This document shows positions 1 to 6,826 of a stretch of DNA of 37,402 nucleotides, one piece after another. The position numbers and the translations under genes are program-made. Every line of letters starts with the position of its first letter. Position 1 is the stretch's first letter. Under the pieces are notes generated by a model. The model did no database searches. It had not been told where the DNA came from and was given only the letters and a program-made list of their open reading frames with translations. The stretch spans positions 1 through 37,402 of the forward strand of contig NZ_JAQWGB010000138.1 of assembly GCF_029238425.1 (NCBI RefSeq). Direction: 5' to 3'. The stretch is from Flavicella sp. Its GTDB lineage: Bacteria > Bacteroidota > Bacteroidia > Flavobacteriales > Flavobacteriaceae.

Positions 1-1
1 A

Positions 2-280
2 AAAAAGGTAAAACTATTTGAATTCAATGCCAATATAAAAACCATTGACGACTTGAAAGTTGGGCAAATTCTTCCAGGAATTGTAAATAATGTTACAAAT
101 TTTGGGTGTTTTGTAAATATTGGAATTAAAGAAAGCGGACTCGTTCATATTTCAAAACTGAAGAAAGGGTATGTAGGCAATGTAAGTGATGTTGTGCATT
201 TAAATCAACATGTACAAGTAAAAGTAGAAGAAGTAGATATTGCCAGAAAGCGTATTCAGCTCGCGATGAATTTTGATTGA
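2..280 (+). CDS. tex: Tex-type RNA-binding protein, C-terminal S1 domain (5' truncated by window edge)
   Basis: This is the 3' end of a gene that begins before the window; the frame is open from base 2. The visible 92 residues start with a linker (FEFNANIKTIDDLK) and continue into an S1 RNA-binding domain, with the characteristic LPGIVNNVTNFGCFVNIGI and GLVHISKL strands and the ending VEEVDIARKRIQLAM. This arrangement is typical of the C-terminus of Tex, a conserved cytoplasmic nucleic-acid-binding protein linked to transcription and RNA metabolism. The TTG at 53 is only an internal codon, not a start. A hairpin with a T-rich tail follows 42 bases after the stop. The S1 domain is certain; the Tex assignment rests on the linker plus S1 pattern. 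Confidence 0.85.
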   Translation, partial: KKVKLFEFNANIKTIDDLKVGQILPGIVNNVTNFGCFVNIGIKESGLVHISKLKKGYVGNVSDVVHLNQHVQVKVEEVDIARKRIQLAMNFD

Positions 281-321
281 CACAATTTTTTTAGAGTCAT
301 AAAATATTTTTTGACCCAATA

Positions 322-369
322 GATTCTTGTAACATTCTCCAATAATTTTAGGTTACAAAGAATCATTTT
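322..369 (+). terminator. Probable rho-independent terminator of tex
   Basis: GATTCTTGTAAC (322-333) pairs with GTTACAAAGAATC (352-364), with one bulged A. It encloses an 18-nt loop and is followed by ATTTTATT. Its place just after the tex stop fits a terminator, although the loop is long. Confidence 0.5.
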
Positions 370-519
370 ATTAGGATCAAGTTTTTATCTACTTTAAATA
401 AAACACTTATTATTAGCCCCGTACCAAAAAAACATCAAAACATACTCAAAGAAAGGAAAAATATGTAAGGGTGGTATCTTCTCTCATTGTATCTTGGCTC
501 GTCAAATCAATTTACAATC

Positions 520-1758
520 ATGAGAAAAACTATTTTCTTTTTTCTACTTGCCATTCATTCCTGTTTAATTTTCTCACAATCAGATTTTAGAGAGGGCTAC
601 ATCATAAATCAAACTAACGATACCATTAAGGGATTTATTGATTACAGAGGAAACAAGTCAAATGCTACTAAATGCTTTTTCAAGAAAAACCTTGCATCAG
701 AAACAATTATCTACAAACCTGAAATGATTCTTTCTTACCGTTTTGAAAATAACAAATACTACATATCAAAACGTATAAAAAATAAAAATTACGATAAATC
801 ATTTTTCCTAGAATATTTAATTAATGGAATTTATAGTATTTATTATTACACAGATGATTATGGAGAATTCTACTTTTTAGAGGGTGATACCGGTAAACTT
901 GTTGCTTTAAAAAATGACGAACAAAAATTGAAAGTAGATAAAGTTTCCTATGTAAAAGAATCTAAACAATACATTGGAATTTTAAAGTACTCATTTAGAG
1001 AAAGTCCAAAAATTTCAAGAAAAGCTGAATTCATCAAACTAAATCATAAGTCACTTATAGATATTACTGAAGATTACCATAAGGAAGTATGCTCAGATAA
1101 AGCCTGCATCATCTACAAAAAAAAGATTCCAAAAACAAAAAAGGCATTTGGGTTGGTTATTGGAGCAAATGCAACAATGATATCAATTAATAAAAATGCA
1201 CCTCATGTTCCATATGCTTTTAAAAATGCTGAATTTGGAGTAAACATGTCTCCAGCAATTGGTGTTTTCTTTGAAAGAAACCTACCTCTTATAAATGAAC
1301 GCGTTTACCTAATGTACCAGGCCACATATTCCTATTTAAAACTTGAAAATTCAAATCAGTATTACGGTGGACCAAATTATTTTACTTTTGACAATACTAT
1401 AAAATATTCTCAAAACACTTTGAATAATTTATTTATTATGAAATATGTATTCTCAAAAAAGAAAATTCAACCCAACATTCAAGTGGGTGGTTTTTTGAAT
1501 TATAGCTTTCAATCGGACTACGAAAGAAAAGAAGTTGTTTATTTTGAATGGGGACAAACATATGACTCCAGAACTTATACAAACAATCCTTTTAACAAAA
1601 TAGACTATGGTTTGAGTCTTGGAACTGGATTTTCCAAAATTATGAAAAACAAGAAAAAAATGTTTATTGATCTACAATACAAACTTGGTTTCGGCTTTTT
1701 CCAAGGAATGACAACCAATGTTATATCTATAAATTGTGGATTTCAATTAGGTAAATAA
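520..1758 (+). CDS. Secreted outer-membrane beta-barrel-like protein, function unknown
   Basis: I place the start at the ATG at 520. It begins a good signal peptide (MRKTIFFFLLAIHSCLIFSQ), whereas the frame can only be extended upstream to a TTG at 487. The mature protein is about 390 residues. Its first part (SDFREGYIINQTNDTIKGFI onward) resembles an N-terminal segment seen in many uncharacterised Bacteroidota exported proteins. The second half, from about residue 210, has alternating aromatic and polar strands separated by short turns, and aromatic-rich strands near the end (FGFFQG, ISINCGFQL). That pattern suggests an outer-membrane barrel. It stands alone and converges on the lrp gene with only 7 bases between stops. 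I do not recognise a specific function; a porin-like or structural role is a guess. Confidence 0.6.
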   Translation: MRKTIFFFLLAIHSCLIFSQSDFREGYIINQTNDTIKGFIDYRGNKSNATKCFFKKNLASETIIYKPEMILSYRFENNKYYISKRIKNKNYDKSFFLEYLINGIYSIYYYTDDYGEFYFLEGDTGKLVALKNDEQKLKVDKVSYVKESKQYIGILKYSFRESPKISRKAEFIKLNHKSLIDITEDYHKEVCSDKACIIYKKKIPKTKKAFGLVIGANATMISINKNAPHVPYAFKNAEFGVNMSPAIGVFFERNLPLINERVYLMYQATYSYLKLENSNQYYGGPNYFTFDNTIKYSQNTLNNLFIMKYVFSKKKIQPNIQVGGFLNYSFQSDYERKEVVYFEWGQTYDSRTYTNNPFNKIDYGLSLGTGFSKIMKNKKKMFIDLQYKLGFGFFQGMTTNVISINCGFQLGK

Positions 1759-1765
1759 TGGTGCC

Positions 1766-2224
1766 TTACAGCGGTATAGCATAAGTATTCTTAATCTCTC
1801 CCATGACAAATGTACTATGAGCACTACCAATATTTTGGACAGAACCAAGATGATTCAAAACAAAATTTTGGTAATGTTTCATGTCCTTGACCAACACTTT
1901 TAAAAGGAAATCATAATCCCCAGAAATATTATAACATTCTGTAACCTCATCCAAGGTCATTATATCTTTTACAAATTTATTTCCAATTTCTCTTGTATGC
2001 TCTTTTAAAGTAATATTGCAAAAAACAATCAAACACTTATCCAATTTTTCGGCATCTAAAATGGCCACATATTTTTTTATGTAACCTTCTTTTTGCAACT
2101 TTTTCACTCTCTCAAAAACAGGAGTTGGAGATAAATTTACTTTGGCTGCAAGCTCTTTGGTAGTTAAATCTGAATTGTTTTGAAGAATTTTTAGAATCCT
2201 TAAATCTATAGTATCTATTTTCAT
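1766..2224 (-). CDS. Lrp/AsnC-family transcriptional regulator
   Basis: The 152-aa protein has the standard Lrp layout. An N-terminal winged helix-turn-helix begins IDTIDLRILKILQNNSDLTT and contains ELAAKVNLSPTPVFERVKKL. A C-terminal RAM/AsnC ligand-binding domain follows, with GDYDFLLKVLVKDMKHYQNF. Members bind DNA as octamers or dimers and respond to amino acids. The chosen start (ATG at 2224) puts the HTH at the expected distance from the N-terminus; the frame can be extended to 2260, but those 12 residues do not fit the family. The gene is monocistronic, with ppnP upstream on the same strand behind its own terminator. The effector and targets cannot be told from sequence. Confidence 0.9.
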   Translation of the reverse strand: MKIDTIDLRILKILQNNSDLTTKELAAKVNLSPTPVFERVKKLQKEGYIKKYVAILDAEKLDKCLIVFCNITLKEHTREIGNKFVKDIMTLDEVTECYNISGDYDFLLKVLVKDMKHYQNFVLNHLGSVQNIGSAHSTFVMGEIKNTYAIPL

Positions 2225-2286
2225 AAAACATATTATGTAAAAAAGGCGCAAGAACCTCATTCAGATTAATCATCTTTATTTTGATT

Positions 2287-2294
2287 CAAAAATA
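2287..2294 (-). promoter_or_regulatory. Possible -7 element for the lrp-type gene
   Basis: Read on the minus strand this is TATTTTTG, which matches the Bacteroidota -7 consensus TAnnTTTG, 62 bases upstream of the ATG at 2224. No clear -33 TTG is seen at the usual distance, so this is a weak call. Confidence 0.3.
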
Positions 2295-2375
2295 GCATAA
2301 TCCTCTAATAAAAACTAAAAAATTAATGAGCTCCTCCATAAAAAATCAACAAACTAGTTACAACTGTAATTTCTA

Positions 2376-2413
2376 TAAAATAAAATAGGGCTTTCAAATT
2401 AATGAAAGCCCTA
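2376..2413 (-). terminator. Rho-independent terminator of ppnP
   Basis: TAGGGCTTTCA (2386-2396) pairs perfectly with TGAAAGCCCTA (2403-2413) around a 6-nt loop. On the minus strand it is followed by a T-rich run (TTTTATTTTA). It lies about 50 bases past the ppnP stop. Confidence 0.85.
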
Positions 2414-2461
2414 TATATAAATAAATCCTACCCCTAAGATCTAATTACTATATTTTGATTC

Positions 2462-2743
2462 TTATTTATATTGACATAAATAAGAAGTTTGTCCTACTGA
2501 TTTTACTTTAAAAGAACTATTAGCTTCTACCTCAAAAGACGTGCCGGTTTTAAATGATTTCCATTCAGTCTCTCCAGGCAGCAACGCAACTAATTCTCCT
2601 TCTACAACAATCATAGTCTCATGAGAAGAAGTTCCAAACTCATAATCTCCAGGTTCCATAACACCTACAGTAGAATTACCTGTTGCAGATTTATATCCTA
2701 AAGACTTTACTTTTGAGTCAAAATATTCATTTGATGAAATCAT
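2462..2743 (-). CDS. ppnP: Pyrimidine/purine nucleoside phosphorylase PpnP (DUF1255)
   Basis: The 93-aa protein matches the full length of the PpnP/YaiE family, a single cupin fold. It shows the family pattern throughout: NEYFDSKVKSLGY, STVGVMEPGDYEFGTSSHE, MIVVEGEL and a final cupin strand ending in YLCQYK. E. coli PpnP cleaves a broad range of nucleosides by phosphorolysis to a base and ribose-1-phosphate. It acts in the cytoplasm and is expected to be homodimeric. The gene stands alone, with a clear Bacteroidota promoter 24 bases upstream and a terminator downstream. Family assignment is firm; substrate range is taken from the family. Confidence 0.9.
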   Translation of the reverse strand: MISSNEYFDSKVKSLGYKSATGNSTVGVMEPGDYEFGTSSHETMIVVEGELVALLPGETEWKSFKTGTSFEVEANSSFKVKSVGQTSYLCQYK

Positions 2744-2766
2744 AATCTTTTTTTTACATTGGGTTG

Positions 2767-2797
2767 CAAAGATAGATTAAGTTCTCATTTATGCAAA
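2767..2797 (-). promoter_or_regulatory. Bacteroidota-type promoter of ppnP (-33 and -7 elements)
   Basis: On the minus strand, TTTG (2797-2794) is followed after 19 bases by TATCTTTG (2774-2767). This matches the Bacteroidota housekeeping consensus TTTG-N19-TAnnTTTG. It lies 24 bases upstream of the ppnP ATG and is the best-formed promoter in the window. Confidence 0.75.
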
Positions 2798-2947
2798 CAG
2801 ATTCAATATTATCCTAACGTTAAGAAAATGAACTTCTTAAAAGAGCACGTTTTCTCATCACATTATTTTTTTGTAAAAAGCACCACAAACTCCTATTAAC
2901 ACTAGGTTAACTTAAAAAACAACAATGATTAAAAACAAATACTTATG

Positions 2948-2984
2948 TCAAAACTAAACCCTTTTATTGCGAAAATAAAAGGGT
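2948..2984 (-). terminator. Terminator of the nap operon
   Basis: ACCCTTTTATT (2958-2968) pairs perfectly with AATAAAAGGGT (2974-2984) around a 5-nt loop. On the minus strand it is followed by TTTAGTTTTGACA. It lies about 65 bases past the last gene of the nap operon. Confidence 0.65.
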
Positions 2985-3047
2985 AAAATAGGAGTTTAAT
3001 ACAGAATATTTGAGATATTCTGTCCTCTGATGGATATCAAAAATCTA

Positions 3048-4268
3048 TTATTTCTTCTTATAACGTAATTTTCCAGTTTCAATTTCAACAGCTGTTCTCG
3101 CTAAAATGGTAAACACAAACGCACCTAAAGCCCATATCCCTAAAGTAACACCAATTTCAATGCCTGTGGGAGTATATTCTGCGATTTTACCATAAGGCCC
3201 TGGAATAAAACCAGGAACGATCAATCCGAATCCTTTCTCAATCCAAATTGCGACAAAAAGCATAAAACAACAAATATATAGGATGGTAAAATTATTCCTA
3301 AACTTATGAAAAGTAAGGGTTATAGTAGCCAAAATATTCATAGGAATGGATGTCCAAATCCAAGGAAGAAGTGCATTTTTTCCGTCCAATCCAAAAAATA
3401 AATAGTAAGCACTTTCACTATGGTGTGTCGGTGCATAAAATTCTTTAAACAACTCAGACACCAACATTATTAGATTTATTTGAGCAGCAACTACAACTAC
3501 CAAAGCTATTTTTTTTATGGTCTTATCTTCTATCTTAAACTCCGTATGGGAACGAATCATAGCCAAAACCAGAATAATCAATGCTGGTCCCGCTGCAAAA
3601 GCCGATGCCAAAAAACGTGGTCCTAACAAGGCGTTATTCCAAAAAGGACGAGCCTGCAAACCTTGATATAAAAATGCGGTTACTAAGTGAATTCCAACTG
3701 CCCAAAAAACAGATAATATTGCTCCTGGAACATATACTTTAGACAAAGCCTCTTTGCCTTGGTAATGACGAAACAGAATATAAAATGGAATTGTAATATT
3801 GATAAACAAATATCCATTTAAAACCAATACATCCCAAGTCAACATTGAATTAGGAAAATTAAACACACCGATTCCTGGAATCATATGCCATAAAACAGAA
3901 GGGCCTCCCATATCCGCTACCACAAAAGCCAAACACATAATCAAGGCGGCTACTGCAAGTCCTTCCCCTATTAAAACTGCTCGCTTAAAATCCACATCAT
4001 GTAGAACATAAGTTGGCATGACGAGCATTACCGCCGCTGCCGCAACTCCTACCAAAAAGGTGAAATTAGAAATATACAAGCCCCAACTCACACGATTTGT
4101 CATACCGGTAACTTGCAATCCTTCTTCCAACTGAATAGAATAACAATACATACCAGCCAACATAACCGCAGTCAAAAAGGCCATCCACAAATGATATTTT
4201 TTGGTACCATGGGTAATGATATCCAGGCTATCCACCACTAAACTTTTAAAAACTTTTAAATTTCCCAT
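3048..4268 (-). CDS. NrfD/PsrC-family integral membrane subunit (quinol oxidation) of the nap operon
   Basis: The 406-aa protein is almost entirely hydrophobic, with about ten predicted membrane helices. It carries the NrfD-family pattern (ITHGTKKYHLWMAFLTAVML, GLYISNFTFLVGVAAAAVML, GLFVPGFIPGPYG-like end). NrfD/PsrC proteins anchor a four-cluster ferredoxin to the inner membrane and oxidise or reduce quinols. It is the last gene of the nap operon, 36 bases after the NrfC-like ferredoxin gene, so it most likely oxidises menaquinol and passes electrons through the ferredoxin and cytochromes to NapAB. In known nap systems NapC or NapGH does this job, and neither is present here. Family is firm; the partner is inferred from the operon. 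Confidence 0.88.
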   Translation of the reverse strand: MGNLKVFKSLVVDSLDIITHGTKKYHLWMAFLTAVMLAGMYCYSIQLEEGLQVTGMTNRVSWGLYISNFTFLVGVAAAAVMLVMPTYVLHDVDFKRAVLIGEGLAVAALIMCLAFVVADMGGPSVLWHMIPGIGVFNFPNSMLTWDVLVLNGYLFINITIPFYILFRHYQGKEALSKVYVPGAILSVFWAVGIHLVTAFLYQGLQARPFWNNALLGPRFLASAFAAGPALIILVLAMIRSHTEFKIEDKTIKKIALVVVVAAQINLIMLVSELFKEFYAPTHHSESAYYLFFGLDGKNALLPWIWTSIPMNILATITLTFHKFRNNFTILYICCFMLFVAIWIEKGFGLIVPGFIPGPYGKIAEYTPTGIEIGVTLGIWALGAFVFTILARTAVEIETGKLRYKKK

Positions 4269-4304
4269 TTAAGTCAATTTATAAATGATCTAATTTTTTA
4301 TTTA

Positions 4305-5387
4305 TTAATCCATGTAATACCAGAACTTAGGCTCTGTACCTAAATCTTCCTTCAACCTGAACACTTTTTTATTTTCCAACACCCAACGAATCGTACTATT
4401 CGGATCCAATAAGTTTCCAAACACTCTTGCCCCGGTTGGACAGGCTTCAACACAGGCAGGGTTCTGACCTTCTCTAGAACGCTGGATACAGAAAGTACAT
4501 TTTTCCATCACTCCCTTCTTTCTCAATCTATTTCCTAAATAATGTTGATTCTTATTAATTTCTTCTTTTGGCACCTCTGGTTTGCTCCAATTGAATCGCC
4601 TACCATCATAAGGACAAGCCGCCATACAATACCTACAACCCACGCACCAATCATAATCTACTACAACAATACCATCTGGTTCTTTCCAAGTAGCTTGAAC
4701 TGGACAAACTTCCACACAAGGAGGGTTATCGCAATGAAAACATTGAGTTCCCATATAAAAATGTCCTTCAGCTGGAACTTCATGGTAATAATTATCATCC
4801 GCTTCATTAAAATTCAAGGCCATTCCTTCCTTCATTTCATGAATTCTGATATATTCCATCTGGGAATTTCTATCCTGATTATTCTCAGTTACACAAGCAC
4901 TGACACAATCCATATATCCTTGACATTTGGAAATATTAAAAGCATAACCAAACAATACTCCCTCCTCAGCAGATTTAGAAGACATGTCTAAAGTGTCTTT
5001 TGTATTCAATTGATGCGAGCGTACCAATCTGTCAACGGTTGCTTTCTTTTCATCCTCGCTCATCAACTTATAATTTCCTTTAAACTGTTCCTCCCAGTCT
5101 ATTTGAGCTTTTTCTTTAGCTTCATCTCCGGAAGTAACACTGCACGAAGTGGATATAGCCCCTGCTCCCACCAATAAACTCGCTGTCAATTGCTTAAAGG
5201 CATTTCTTCTATCCATAGTAGCTCCCATCACTTGATCAAACCCATCTACAGGTTTCGCTACTTCGGTTGCACTGTGAGAACCACAACCACCGGATGTTTT
5301 TCCACAACCACAACCACCGGATTTAGGTTCTGTTTTTTTCTTGTTGGAAAGCTTTAATGAAAACCATTTATTCTTTTTCTCGCTCAT
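4305..5387 (-). CDS. NrfC/DmsB-like four-cluster ferredoxin with an extended Tat leader
   Basis: The 360-aa iron-sulfur protein has four Cys clusters: CQGYMDCVSAC (about residue 155), CFHCDNPPCVEVCP, CVGCRYCMAACP and CTFCIQRSREGQNPACVEACP. This is the order seen in NrfC, DmsB and alternative complex III ActB. In the first motif the expected second Cys (C-x-x-C) is Tyr, so one centre may be [3Fe-4S]. The twin-arginine signal (MDRRNAFKQLTASLLVGAGA, Arg60-Arg61) is preceded by a 57-residue extension containing a CGCG/CG-rich patch. Extended Tat leaders of this kind are known in Bacteroidota molybdoenzyme partners. Met58 (ATG at 5216) would be an alternative start giving a normal leader. It should relay electrons from the NrfD-like protein toward the periplasmic cytochromes. 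Confidence 0.88.
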   Translation of the reverse strand: MSEKKNKWFSLKLSNKKKTEPKSGGCGCGKTSGGCGSHSATEVAKPVDGFDQVMGATMDRRNAFKQLTASLLVGAGAISTSCSVTSGDEAKEKAQIDWEEQFKGNYKLMSEDEKKATVDRLVRSHQLNTKDTLDMSSKSAEEGVLFGYAFNISKCQGYMDCVSACVTENNQDRNSQMEYIRIHEMKEGMALNFNEADDNYYHEVPAEGHFYMGTQCFHCDNPPCVEVCPVQATWKEPDGIVVVDYDWCVGCRYCMAACPYDGRRFNWSKPEVPKEEINKNQHYLGNRLRKKGVMEKCTFCIQRSREGQNPACVEACPTGARVFGNLLDPNSTIRWVLENKKVFRLKEDLGTEPKFWYYMD

Positions 5388-5420
5388 ATTTTTTAGGATA
5401 TAAAAACACTTGGTGTTTGG

Positions 5421-6143
5421 TTATTTTCTTTCTTGTTTCTTTTGTGTATTGTATTTTGCTGGCCATCTAGGTTCAAAACTTGGACTATGCGGATTATGGC
5501 AATTTGTACAAGTCATAGAAGCCCTTGGAGGTGCCCAACTCTCAATTTTTTTACCGTGAGCTCCGCCTTTCCAATCTTCAAATTGTTTAGAATGACATTG
5601 ACTACATACTTTATAACTCAAATTAAAATCAACTGAATTCCCCGTCAAAGTCTTTAACGCATCCATGTTTTTTGTATCATGACAGGTAGCACAATTCATA
5701 ATATCAGAATTCGCGTGTTTTAGACTGATGTTCCAATGTCCTTTCTTAGCATCTTTTCCTTTTATTTTTTCCAATTCATCCGTATGACATTCCGTACAAG
5801 CATAAGATGTAATCTGACTTTTTCTATCCGGAATCATAAAAGTATGGGTCCCTTCCGTAATTTCAATCAGATTCATTTCTGCCAAATATTGATCCGATGA
5901 AATGCTCGTTCCTTTGTAATGCTTACTTTCTGCTTTTATTTTATCCGTTACCTTATGGTATTCTTCGTTATGATGTTTACAAGAAATCATAGAAATCAAT
6001 GCAAAGGCAATAGACAATGATTTTGTCATGGTTTTCACATAATCCTTATGCAAGGTTTTTCTTGTTTTCATAATGGCCTTTCTTCTTCTTAGCTCCTTAA
6101 TTCTATCAAAGAGTACCGAAATATTTGTTGTTTGTATTCCCAT
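5421..6143 (-). CDS. Tetrahaem c-type cytochrome, probable lipoprotein, of the nap operon
   Basis: The protein has four CxxCH haem motifs (numbering from the ATG at 6143): C116-H120, C151-H155, C180-H184 and C212-H216. A lipobox-like sequence (LISMISC, Cys55) follows a hydrophobic segment, so the mature protein is probably an anchored periplasmic lipoprotein. The ATG at 6143 starts 3 bases after the napB stop, but it leaves an unusually long 54-residue leader. ATGs at 6071 (preceded by AAAGG) and 6029 would give more normal leaders, and I cannot decide among them. The spacing fits a small cytochrome c3-like fold. It probably carries electrons between the NrfC-like ferredoxin and NapB. Confidence 0.82.
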   Translation of the reverse strand: MGIQTTNISVLFDRIKELRRRKAIMKTRKTLHKDYVKTMTKSLSIAFALISMISCKHHNEEYHKVTDKIKAESKHYKGTSISSDQYLAEMNLIEITEGTHTFMIPDRKSQITSYACTECHTDELEKIKGKDAKKGHWNISLKHANSDIMNCATCHDTKNMDALKTLTGNSVDFNLSYKVCSQCHSKQFEDWKGGAHGKKIESWAPPRASMTCTNCHNPHSPSFEPRWPAKYNTQKKQERK

Positions 6144-6146
6144 AGA

Positions 6147-6824
6147 TTATTCTCTTATAAAAATTCCGATATCAGTAACTTCTTTATTATTTAGAACATG
6201 GCACTGTCTACAATTCACTCTCTCTGGATGTGTAACACGTATTTCTTTCGGCGCGCTTGGACCTGCATGACATGCCAAACAATTTTCTCTCAATTGAATT
6301 TGATGTGGTATTACCGGTGGACTTCCAGGCAATGCATTATTCACCCCAACCTTAGGTGCGGGCACTTTTTCAAAATTCGTTGACTTGAATAAATTATTTG
6401 ATTTTACAGGCACATGACATTGTCTACAATTCTCATAATCTGGATGTGGTGTCACAGGAGCATAGGCGTTCAATTTTTTAACAAAACCACCATTTTCATG
6501 ACATTTCAAACAATCTTTTCCTCCCATGCTTCTCTCACTTTCTACAGGATGAGGGATGCTAGGTGGTGCCCCATGATAAGCTCTATTATTATAATAGGTC
6601 TTTAAACTTCTTTGATGTGTTTCATCAATTGGCATTTTAGCATAATCTAAAGCAAATTCAGATCTCTTAAACACCCCTTCCTCTGAAGGAATAATACGCA
6701 TGGGTTCTCTTTCTTCAAGAGGAATATATGCATGCTCTAAGCCCAATTCATAACTTCTATTCCATACGGTTAGAAATGAAATTAGAAGAATGGCAAATAG
6801 TGATATGATACCTATTCTTTTCAT
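6147..6824 (-). CDS. napB: NapB-type nitrate reductase cytochrome subunit with four haem motifs
   Basis: NapB is the electron-transfer subunit that feeds periplasmic NapA and is normally a dihaem protein of about 150 residues. This 225-aa version has four CxxCH motifs (C105-H109, C133-H137, C182-H186, C205-H209). The core is duplicated. Residues 86-138 (APPSIPH...CLKCHENGG...TPH...CRQCHVP) match canonical NapB, and residues 168-210 (SPPVIPH...CLACHAG...VTH...CRQCHVL) repeat the same plan, including both candidate axial histidines (H92/H127 and H174/H199). A hydrophobic N-terminal segment (residues 4-21) is a signal or anchor. It sits 2 bases after napA. The NapB relation is clear; the four-haem form is discussed in findings. 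Confidence 0.85.
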   Translation of the reverse strand: MKRIGIISLFAILLISFLTVWNRSYELGLEHAYIPLEEREPMRIIPSEEGVFKRSEFALDYAKMPIDETHQRSLKTYYNNRAYHGAPPSIPHPVESERSMGGKDCLKCHENGGFVKKLNAYAPVTPHPDYENCRQCHVPVKSNNLFKSTNFEKVPAPKVGVNNALPGSPPVIPHQIQLRENCLACHAGPSAPKEIRVTHPERVNCRQCHVLNNKEVTDIGIFIRE

Positions 6825-6826
6825 AG

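Larger units (their letters stand above)
2744..3047. other. 304-bp intergenic region between ppnP and the nap operon
   Basis: No coding sequence is seen. The stretch holds the ppnP promoter at its left end. At its right end are two hairpins that lie downstream of the nap operon: the main one at 2958-2984, and a second inverted repeat, ACAGAATAT (3001-3009) with ATATTCTGT (3015-3023), which lacks a clear T-run. The middle is AT-rich with no further structure noticed. Confidence 0.7.

Noticed and set aside
3001-3023. Second inverted repeat after the nap operon as a second terminator
   Set aside because: The 9-bp stem is AT-rich and is not followed by a T-run on either strand; kept only as a note in the intergenic entry.
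4542-4991. 149-codon open frame opposite the NrfC-like gene
   Set aside because: It is antisense to a gene with firm cysteine motifs, and its translation has no family pattern.
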